NCBI RefSeq assembly: GCF_000524195.1
Contig: NW_020170410.1
Location: 840,523 to 904,522, forward strand
Source: Echinococcus granulosus
Taxonomy: Eukaryota > Platyhelminthes > Cestoda > Cyclophyllidea > Taeniidae
Length of the DNA stretch: 64,000 bases
Direction: 5' to 3'
The notes under the pieces were generated by a model. The model ran no database searches. It was not told where the DNA came from and saw only the letters and a list, made by a program, of their open reading frames with translations. The translations under genes and the position numbers were made by a program. Each line of letters opens with the position of its first letter. Within the stretch, counting starts at the first letter, position 1. This document shows, piece by piece, positions 11,988 through 21,200 of the stretch.

Positions 11988-12926
11988 CTAACTGGCGGTC
12001 TGTTCCTGCACTGAAGCGCTTATAACAACCGGCAAAATGGATGGGGCAGGCGTAACGGAAGCGGTAGCAGAGGGCATCGAATACGATGAAGCCACACTAG
12101 CATCGGTAGTTACCGTTGCCACTGACGTCGGTGTCATCGGGTTCGTCGAAACAATCACATTAGGCGCCGGTGTTTCCAACAGGCGTCGATGAAAGCCCTG
12201 AAGAGCTGCCAATGCTCTGTTGTCCTCCTCCTCAATCAAATTAAACCGTGAAGTGAAGGCGAAGAAGTGTTTCGCGATAGTGTTCATATGGGCCACTAGA
12301 TCCAGCTGCTCCAGATGGTTCACATGGGCGGTATAGATGTGTACGAGGCAGAGCAACAGTTTGCGGCAAATGCGGGCCGCCTCTTCGCGCAAATCGGAAG
12401 GCGAAAAGGCCTGGCCCTGTCTAACAGGGAATATTCGCGCCGATTGTATCGCATCATTGCACTCAGAGAGTATGAGACTGATCACCTGACGTACGGGTTT
12501 CTTCGTCTGCACAAAGGAGTCGGTGAATTCTACATCGTCGGTGGCTTTTGAGGGGCTACTGCTACCACCTCCACGACACAAACAAACCTCGTAGAGGGGA
12601 TCGAAAATGCTGCAGAGGTTCTCGACCAGTCCAATTGTGTGGACGGCGATCCATTCATCCTCTTCCAGAGGATGCTCGGGTTCCACAAGGAAAGGAAAAT
12701 CGACAGGAGTGTTACCGGCGGCGGCGAGAGAGAGTTGCTGACGCAGGAAGGAGGGTTTGAGGTAAGGCGGTGGTGAAGGTGGAGGAGGCGAGGGAGAAGA
12801 ATGTACGTCTGAGGGAGTCGATGTAGTGGTAGCTGAGATGATGGCAGTAGCGGAGTTCGGGGACGACATGGAACCACTAATTAGACCACGACTGACACCT
12901 CGAGCCTTACCCATCAACCACTCCAT
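11988..12926 (-). CDS. MOB2: Divergent MOB2-like kinase co-activator
   Basis: This is a single-exon frame of 312 residues. It starts MEWLMGKARG, closely like MDWLMGK at the start of MOB2, which decided the ATG. A Ser/Thr/Pro-rich insert (residues about 15-70) is followed by the MOB core: EWIAVHTIGLVENLCSIFDP, then RICRKLLLCLVHIYTAH (zinc-ligand histidines H196 and H201), and HMNTIAKHFFAFTSRFNL. MOB proteins bind NDR/LATS kinases through their N-terminal regulatory region; MOB2 binds NDR kinases. The core is unusual: the usual C-x4-C is replaced by CLC (115-117) followed by Gly/Ser, and the segment between the cysteines and the second helix is shortened and unlike the family. A Ser/Thr/Val-rich tail follows residue 250. 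It converges with WBP2. Confidence 0.8.
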   Translation of the reverse strand: MEWLMGKARGVSRGLISGSMSSPNSATAIISATTTSTPSDVHSSPSPPPPSPPPYLKPSFLRQQLSLAAAGNTPVDFPFLVEPEHPLEEDEWIAVHTIGLVENLCSIFDPLYEVCLCRGGGSSSPSKATDDVEFTDSFVQTKKPVRQVISLILSECNDAIQSARIFPVRQGQAFSPSDLREEAARICRKLLLCLVHIYTAHVNHLEQLDLVAHMNTIAKHFFAFTSRFNLIEEEDNRALAALQGFHRRLLETPAPNVIVSTNPMTPTSVATVTTDASVASSYSMPSATASVTPAPSILPVVISASVQEQTAS

Positions 12927-15900
12927 TACGAATAGTGCAGGTTCAGCTAAAGTGAATGGTTGAGAACACAATCATGTACTTTTCAATTGGAACACGCTAA
13001 CAGTCTGATGCTAACTGGAGACCACCAGGTGACAGCATGTGACAGCTTACCTCGCCTTGACAAAGTAGTTTAAAGAAAGATAATAGCTTGTAAAAAGGGT
13101 AGGTTTTGCCGTAATTACTGGATTATGGATATCGAACACAGCTGTTTTACGGCGAATAATCAAAGACCTGGGACGATTTAAGGGTGGCTTAGATTGGAAA
13201 AAGGTCTAAGAGAGCTAACCGATTCCAAATAAATGACTTGCTAAGATTAGTGATGGATTAGTAAATAAGAATAAGGAAAACACATAAACAAGCTACAAAG
13301 CACAGAAGGTAAAGTAATATGGAAGAACGCTGACGTCGTTTAATATATACTAAGGACGGAATGAAGCGAAAGGCATGGTGATTGACTAGTGACATTTGGA
13401 AATGCTAGGAAAGTATCATACAAGGGAGAAAGGCACATGCCGACCCACCCCGTGAATCTAGGTATCAGGACGCCTCATAAATTTAAAACTATCGCTTTAG
13501 AGGGGCACATTTATACAAGGCACAGGCCGACTTATGAGAGCTTGTGACAAAATAAGCAAGCTTTCCAGTAATACTTTTTTACTTGACACATAGCTTTTAA
13601 TTAAATGTGAAAAAGACTAAAGGGAAGTTTTTGTTCTCTAATGAAATCCGTTAATAAATTTGCTGCTTTCTTCTGTCTTTTATGACAGAAATAACCAAAA
13701 CATTTGATTTCACTAAAGATTTACAAGTTGCCAGCAAATGACTGCTTTTGTTTTGTTTTGATATCATAAACGATATTTTCATGAGGAGACCCAGTTACTT
13801 TTTCTGAATTTACGGTATGGCTTTAATCAGACTAATTGTATGCTTAATTAAATAAAGGCTCTTTTCTTAAATTATGATCAAGTGAGCACCAATAAAGCGA
13901 TTTGCAAATGTCTTCATAGCTTTCGTTTAAATACAGGAACTGTTCACCTGGCACGCGGATTAAGTATACAATAATATCTGCTTGTCATCATTATATATCA
14001 CCTGTGTTGAACTGATATTTTCAACCGTACATTCTACTAGACTAAAAATTTATTGCCCGAAGGTTATAATCCTACTTTGTGGTCTCCTAGCTCTTTCCGT
14101 CGGTGGTAACGCACGTTCTACGGTACATTGGCCTATTACGATTTCAGGTAGACTCGGGGGCTACGCTTGTGACAGAGGCCAACAAACTTGGTCAAAGCAT
14201 GACTTTCCAGATTTAAAAGCTCCAGAATTCTAGAAGGCCCTCTGTCGCAGACGGATGAATCTGCTAAGCCTACTAGTAGGTTTAAAAATGATGTCTGCCT
14301 TTGCCATGGACTCCGTTTCTACTTTCTTCAACAGAGCTATTAACAAGCGAAGCAACAACAGACTTGAAAGTTTGGGAATTTCTATTATGTAACTGTCTAT
14401 GGTGTCTGTACGGAGATGTTAACCACTTTGTGGCCCTACTGGCTGAATAAAATCCAGGTGATTGGGTAACAGTGAAATAGGAACAAAGTGACAAAGAGGA
14501 TTGAGAGCGAAAGATTAGACCCGTGGCTCCTTATTAAATTCTAATTTATGCTCAACAGGTGTGCTTTAGGCCAGTGTTTTTGTGAATAGTGATTGGCATA
14601 TGAGATGCCCTTCCTGTAGAGCCTGGTCTGGTCTTGATCGATGTGGAGCCAGTGCATTTCCCTTCCCAATACAGTTCACAAGTAAGACGCAACTACAGAT
14701 ACAATGGAACTGTTGAGATATATCAGTGACGTTAGGATGTCATGCCTTCTTGCATGCAAGAAAATTGAGTGATTGGCACTGCTATTTCAATGGTGGTTTC
14801 TAGAGCACCGACTGCATCGTGATGAGCGGCGCCAGAGATTGACCAAGGGGAGCGTCGGGAATAACGCTTAAAAAAGGAGGGAATTATGCAGTAAGTAGAT
14901 AGTTTAACTGTGTGCTTAACCAGGCTGGATGTCTAGTCTTTGCAAGTTGTGCTTTCACTCTGCAATCTGGAGTTCGGGCCATGATGACAGCCAATTAGCT
15001 CCTCTCCGCGTTGGTAGTATGATTTACCATACGGCTTTGGCTTATCACAACTTTGAAAAGAATCTTGGGTGCCACGTTAGCAACCGATTTACTCATAGAA
15101 GTACCATAAGGCTTTTAGGTCTGGAAGCGTCGTTGCCACGATTCCGCAAAAGGGCAGCAAGTTTTAAAGAAGAGGCAGCATGAATACATCTTTACGTCAC
15201 TTGTGTTAGAATCAAATCGCTCGACCCAGAGGACTCATCAAGTAACAAAACAAATAGTAGCATACTCCTATCCGTCACCTTCCACACGCCACAAATAAAT
15301 GCCCACAAGCTCTACAAGTGATTGATCTGAAGGATTAAAAAACTTCCTTGTCAACTCCAGTATCACAACAACCGAACCATGCTCCCCTAAAAGCATTTTA
15401 CAAAATTAGGAAAGAGAATATCTCTTTGATCAATTTATGGCTCCATATTGAAAATTAAAGTCATGAAACATGAAAAAAGTGAGAGTAAAAGCACTAAGGT
15501 CTCAAAGGGGTCAAAAAGTTAGTCGGATGAGCCAATGGAAGCATGGGGTGCTAAAACCTGATAAATGAATACAACCCGAGTGACTTGACCCTCTGGCCAA
15601 GGAGAGAGGAGGAATGGAGAAGAAGGGAGGGGGATGTACAAGTTGCTCTGTCAACGTGGGCATGTTAGCTTGCCTGATATGCATGTGGTGGAGGGGACCA
15701 ATCTTCTCCTATTTCGATCTTTGTATAATAGCTTGGATCAAACCCAAGAGAAGGTTGGGAAAAGAAGCTTGCAAACTCACAACCCATAATGGTTCTTACG
15801 ACAAAGTTCTACGTTCGCCTCACTTTCTTCAATGCATCTAACTGATGTGTACAGTAAAGTAAATGGGAAATTTACTTTGATTTTGGGATCTCTTTGGTCA

Positions 15901-15958
15901 CTGGCCGGGAACTTACAGGCTGCATGGAGGTGGAGGCTTCTTCAACAGATTGGAACAG
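12927..15958. other. Region upstream of the MOB2-like gene
   Basis: I find no gene. The 5' part (12,927 to about 14,000) should include the MOB2-like promoter but shows no clear motif. A TTCACTTTAG acceptor-like site lies about 30 bp before the start codon and could end a 5' UTR intron. The rest is mainly the TRIM-like copy at about 14,020-15,180, then unannotated sequence to 15,958. A short ATG frame at 15,614-15,841 (plus) has no support. Confidence 0.55.
14020..15180 (+). mobile_element. TRIM-like element, copy D
   Basis: The 5' repeat (about 14,070-14,190) contains TTTCAGGTAGACTCGGGGGC. The 3' repeat (about 14,935-15,130) contains GAATCTTGGGTGCCACG, and both align with the CAGTCTTGGGGCGCTA block of copy C. 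The purine run is at 14,870-14,883. Interior landmarks shared with copy C include AGGCCAGTGTTTTT and GCTATTAAC. Copies A, C and D all have the same orientation. It recurs at about 62,493-63,653. Confidence 0.5.
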
Positions 15959-16672
15959 CTAGGATTTTCCTCGAAATCTTTCATTGTTGATTTCTCTCCT
16001 AAAGGAGGCAACGGTTGTTCTAGTCCGGGACAAGGCGGTCCCTGGATGTGATTCTGTTGTATGACCGATGCTAACTTGAGAACCTGAGTGAGGAAGATTC
16101 GTTTCACAACTGGCCACTTCAGGTTGTTGTGGAGACGTAACTCTTGGGAGTGGCAATTGCAAGTGGCTCTGAGTCAATGTAGTACTTGTAGCAGTCGTCA
16201 AATCCGGCTCCACCTCTTCGTTCTGCGACAACGATGTCAGTCTCGGATCGTCGCCTTCATAGCGCTCTAAAATTGACGATAGGTGACTGAGACTAGCTTG
16301 CTGTTGAAAATCGACTTCTGTTGAGCTAGACACTGACTCTTCAGCTGGGTTCAGATTGGTAACATTCATGCCGGAAGCACGGGAGGAGCCCTTCCTGTCT
16401 TCAGGGAGTTCGGGAAGGCTACTGCTGGGGGAGGTTGGGGGGATAGTGGCTTCAGTCTCCAATTCAACAGGCTCGGTGCAAGGGGAGGGATGGCTTCCTC
16501 CGGGAACAGATTGCTCAACTATTGGCAGGGAATGAGCGGATGAAGACAGCGAACTTTGACAAAAAGAGACCAGAGAGTTCGCTTTCCTCCGGGAGGCTAA
16601 TACCAAAGTAAAAAATACAGGGGATTTACATTCATGCCCACCTTTCATGAGATCGTACCGTTTGCACGCCAT
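15959..16672 (-). CDS. Ser/Thr/Pro-rich protein of unknown function, or alternative 3' exon of the spectraplakin
   Basis: Exons 16,642-16,672 and 15,959-16,596, joined across a 45-bp intron, give 222 residues starting MACKRYDLMKASRRKANSL. An in-frame stop lies just upstream of the ATG, so this ATG could be a true start. The product is rich in Ser, Thr, Pro and Glu with no recognised domain. The larger exon begins with CC in phase 1, exactly the phase left by the spectraplakin GAS2 exon, and that join would read DPCR-A-SRRKANS. It could therefore be a separate small gene, a third spectraplakin tail, or both through an alternative first exon. Sequence alone does not decide. Confidence 0.45.
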   Translation of the reverse strand: MACKRYDLMKGGHECKSPVFFTLVLASRRKANSLVSFCQSSLSSSAHSLPIVEQSVPGGSHPSPCTEPVELETEATIPPTSPSSSLPELPEDRKGSSRASGMNVTNLNPAEESVSSSTEVDFQQQASLSHLSSILERYEGDDPRLTSLSQNEEVEPDLTTATSTTLTQSHLQLPLPRVTSPQQPEVASCETNLPHSGSQVSIGHTTESHPGTALSRTRTTVASFRREINNERFRGKS

Positions 16673-17150
16673 TCCCAGTACAATTCGAACAAAATTTTAC
16701 GCGTTCCCAAAGTCCCATCATCTAGACGTTAATTTCAGAAAGAAACTCAATGGGAATTTAGATGAATCAAATTCCAGAAACGAAAATTATCGATAGAAAA
16801 TGAATGGAGTGCTAGAAACTGTAATGAATGAATTTGCAACCTACAAATTCTGGAAAACACCCAGTACAAGGGAGGAGAATTATTTTGTATGCTACAGCAA
16901 GAAATACTCTGAAAAATACTCCCGAATGTCTCGGAGTATTTAACAAGTCCATCGCCTCTGGATTTCCATTATCACAATATAGTTTGGCATGCCTGATCTG
17001 TTTGTGCATCCATTAATCCCTATACTTTTCAAACTGACTACATACTGGGATAACACTCTGGCGTCATTAGGATCAAGACTTCATTGTAATTTGTTGATAC
17101 TTGGAATGAGATTATTGGAAATGCTGGACGTGTCAAACCCCGTATTGTAC

Positions 17151-17530
17151 TTAAGCGATCACCGTGTGATAGGCGAATAACACTAAATGGACTATTAGAA
17201 TCCCCTTCAACCTACCAACAATTGGAAGACTGCTTCGAACCGGAACTCGATGCCCTTCTTTTTTGTTAAGGTGATCCATTCCGCGCGTTGGCACTGGAGA
17301 GGTACACATGAAAGGAATGGCGCCAGACATACTGGCATGTCGCGGATTAGATCGCCTCGACGAGGACCTTGGCATATTGTCCAGGTGTCCACTGCAAGTG
17401 GGGTCGGTACAAGTAACAGAAGCCGAGCTACCGTCTCGAAAACGTGGATGGAATCTGAGCATCATGTGAGTTTGATCCTCAGGAAAGCCAGCATCTTTGC
17501 GCTCTGACTCACTACCCGCCCAAAACGTGG
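17151..17530 (-). CDS. Probable alternative spectraplakin tail exon (T2)
   Basis: A strong acceptor (pyrimidine tract ending TTCTTCAG) opens this exon at 17,530. It begins with CC, so the G left by the GAS2 exon restores Ala (DPCR-A-TFWAGSESERK). The frame stays open to a stop at 17,151 and would add 125 residues rich in Ser and Arg (PRSSSRRSNPRHASMSG), in keeping with the basic microtubule-binding tails of GAS2-type proteins. A donor-like AG|GTTGAAG at 17,212 could end it earlier. No domain is recognised. Confidence 0.5.
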
Positions 17531-17801
17531 CTGAAGAAAAAAAGTCAGACAAACGCAGGCATTAATTTTTCTCTGCACACAGGGTTTTACGTTTCTACTA
17601 CCCACAGCAAAGCACACAGAGAGACTCGATCAAGAAGAGCTTCATGCAGAAGTGACGATAGCTCGTACAGAAACCATGCAGAACATGTCCGACAATAGTA
17701 AGCTACTCTGGCATGCAGTATTTTCTCACCATTTACGAGTCTATGTGCAGTTGAAAGTATGTGTGGATGTACAGGTGAAAAAACGTAGGGAATGACAAGC
17801 A

Positions 17802-18217
17802 CTACTGCCTGCCACCACGTCTACTGGAAGAAAGACTTGGTCTTGTCGAAGTGCTGGAGGAATCTGATTTAACTGACTGGGTTTTCTGCTTTCTCGGACG
17901 TCTGATAATCATGGCCTGTAGACTTCGTCCCCTACGAGAGGGGGATTGTGTGGTAGCCTCGGTGTTTGTCATAGTAATGGTTTGAGGCATCACGATGTAG
18001 AACTCCCCACTCCTGGAGGTTTCATTCAAGTCTCGGTCATCCCTACGACACCAATGACTTCGCCGCGGTCCACTCGAATTGGGAGTGAGTTGTGGCAGCG
18101 AGGTAGCTAGGTGTTTTGGAATGAGCTTCAGCTCTCGTGGTGCATTAACGTCATCAGTAGGACTTGTAGAGGCCACTGCTGCCATGTCGGCCAGGCTTGA
18201 CAGTGCGTCACTGTGGG
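17802..18217 (-). other. Spectraplakin tail exon T1
   Basis: Acceptor CTTCTAATCAG opens the exon at 18,217 with CC, giving [16 protein letters not shown] after the GAS2 exon. A second acceptor seven bases downstream would be out of phase with GAS2. The exon reads 137 residues to a TAG at 17,802. It is basic and Ser/Arg-rich ([32 protein letters not shown]), like the GSR-repeat tails that bind microtubules. It is the tail nearest to GAS2 and so the default one. Confidence 0.65.
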
Positions 18218-21200
18218 CTGATTAGAAGCATAAATACCTCTCATTAAGCAAGCTTGTAAAGTCCGCTTTCTAAACCCTAATCATGCATCATAAGTCAAAG
18301 CAATTACCATCATCCTGTTTACCCTTCTTATCCCAAATCTTCCTCCCTGTCAACATGATAAAGTTGCCTTATCTGCGTCTAGTGTTAGCTTTGACGCTAA
18401 AATGACGCGGCATATTCAAAGTTATATGACGGACAAACTCGGGGACCACTTTTGGATCAAATTACACATTCATTGCAAAGTCATTGTATCATTGTTCGTC
18501 CAACGTAGCTAAATCTAAGGTTCTAGTACGCCCCATCGTAGTAAAGAAGTCCAGGTTAGTCCAAGTGGATGATCGAATAACAATGGAGTGGAAAATGATT
18601 AGGATGAGCATGTCAGAGGACTTCCTCATATGATTCGATTCACTTCAATAGATTTTGTATTTGAAGAAGGAATAGATCAACAATACGGTAAAAACCAACT
18701 TCTCCAATGGTAAAAAGAGACTTTGAGAAAAGCAAGAATAAGCATTCAACGGAAAGATGGTTAAATTAACCCAAAAGGAAGTCAAAAAGAGGTTAATTAA
18801 ATCCACTACAACATAATGCAATCTTTAAGTGATACAATGAATGACACCGCACCTAGTCTGAGGGCTGAATGACCACGTAAGTCCCTTTTGTCACATCTCC
18901 ACACAACTTACACAATTTTCCTCGTTCTGTCTCCTCATCCGTATAGAAACAAACTGTACCAAGTGGAAAATGTCATTGAGATGGCAACATTTTATTTGAA
19001 AGTAAAACTGAAAACACAAAGAACTCTGTTATTTATCAATGTCATTCATTCAGACAGTGAAAATATGGATAATAGTCTGGTGTATTTTAAATGAAATTGT
19101 TACAAGAGTGTGTTAGCATCAGTTCGTGTGGGACCTCAACAACAAATGGCCCTTCTATCGCTGACAAGCATAACAATTTATTAAACCCACGGCCTAGCGT
19201 CAACTCAACAATACTCATGACATTTCACTTTAATAGTCTCAGGTGAGAGAAAAGTCGCAAATGTAATAAAAAATAGTACGTTCCTACCTCTGCAAGGGTC
19301 ATTCTTTACCAGGAATTCTGTCAGAGGCGTCCATCCACCACCTACCCGTACCATCACATTACTTCGCAGAATTCGCACCAGTCTCAGCTTTTGGGAGTCA
19401 CCAAACTGGTAATGAAAGAGAAACACAATCAACGCATTCCCAATCTTAACAAACAAAATAAAGTGAATGAGGCAGTGAAACTCACTTTGTACATGTTGCC
19501 ATTGATTTTGCTGATGCGGTAGGTGTTATGACAAGTGCACAGGTTGGTTTGATGTTTAGCCTCATGCTCAATGGCACTTCCCTCGATTTTTGACAAATCT
19601 AAGTGCTGTGATTTCGGCACTGTGGTAGAACGCAGAGCTGTGTTGAATTTCTTCATGTCGATATATCCGTCACCATTTGCATCTACTATGCTCGCCACAA
19701 CCTCCAACTCTAGTCGAGACGTTGGAAATTCTAAAAATCGGGAAGATAAAGCAGTTAGGCAACAAAAAATTATAAAAAAGCTGGGAAAAAAAGCGGGTAT
19801 TTACTTGATTCTAGTATGGCATTCACAAATTCATCTCGCGAAAGACGTCCGTCTCGATCCAAGTCATATCGATGGAACATATCAATGAGGCGCGCCTTCT
19901 TGCTATTCATCCAATCTAAATATCGCCGTCTCCAGTTACCAAAATCAAACGTCTTCAGTTTTTCCACCTCGTTTGCATGCGCCAAACGCTCCTCCAGCGC
20001 TATTTGGCGTGCTTTCACGATCCTCACCACCCTGTCCCACTTTTCACACATCTCATTTACCCGTACACTTGCGTAGGCTTGTCCTTGATCTCTTGGTAGA
20101 TGTTCCAAAGCTTTGCCCTTACTGTTAGCTTGCCGTTTCTTGTCAACATCGGATTTACGTGCATGTTTCAGCACTTCATCTCGTTGGGAACGTCGTTTTT
20201 CTAGCTCTGATTCAATCTGACCGACTTCTACTAGCAGTCGCTCCACTTGGGATGTATCGATCTCAAATCCAATTGAACCACTCTCAAAACGACTCGAGGA
20301 GCTGGAGGAGATCTCTGACGTGACGTCGACTGAGAGTGGACCCATGGAAATCGTCGGTTGAACATACATACGATCGGAGGATAGGATGACCTCCGTTGTG
20401 TTAAGCCAGCTTATTAGTGCGTCTAGGGTCAGTCGACGTTCACGTTGATCTTTCCATAGCTGCGCCAATTTCGCTTCCCGTTTCTGCGACCAGTCTAGAA
20501 TCTATGAAACACAAATATTCCGGTCAGAATAGAGGGACTATAGCATGAGGAAATCTACATGGGGCCAGATGCTCACCTCCTCCCACCGTGTGTTCACAGC
20601 GTTCATCCATTGGCGAATTCTGGAAGCTCCATCGAGATTGTTCTTGCACTCCGAGAGAATTCGATTTCCCCGAGCTAGGCAGTCACATACACGGGATTCT
20701 TGAGCAGCCATACCCGAAGTTACGGCAGCCGCCTCCGTGTTCACCGACTTCTCCTCAGAAAGCGGATCTGTAGAGTCCATCACACAAGGGTCATCACTCT
20801 CAGAAAGAGCGCTCAATTTACGCAGTGTGTACTCAGCCCCTGCACAGTAGTCGAAGACGTCTTGGCAGGACTTTTGGAATTCCTCGGCCTTAAGAGAGTT
20901 AAGAAAAGAAAAAGCACTTTTAGCCACTAAACATTAAAAGACACGAGGTATAATTTAACACACTTTCCACCAAATTCACAGGGAGAATTCGATCACCACG
21001 GCTGATTTGTTTTGATTTTCTGATACAACCCCAAGTGTCATTAGATTTTGACCGATTCAACCACTGGCCAACCAATAAAAAAAGTAATTTTCTCAAGAAA
21101 AAGGACGTCCTATATCAATTTTACTGCTTTAGCTTCAACTAGTCCGTACGCTGCACGATTTGGTGTGGCAACATACCATGAAATGGTGAAGAACACGTCA

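Larger units (their letters stand above)
1..15527. repeat. First copy of the segment that recurs at 48,474-64,000
   Basis: These bases recur at 48,474-64,000 with a constant offset of 48,473. All open frames in the segment reappear with the same translation at that offset. The 16-base C run at 8,655-8,670 has the same length at 57,128-57,143, and the last base of the window corresponds to base 15,527. I compared many stretches by eye rather than every base. The identity is what one expects from a circular record read past its origin, or from a very young tandem array. The segment contains CK1 exons 1-3, WBP2, the MOB2-like gene and three TRIM-like repeats. Confidence 0.95.

Noticed and set aside
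12315..12877. Long frames overlapping the MOB2-like gene in other frames and on the other strand
   Set aside because: They are shadows of the MOB2-like reading frame.
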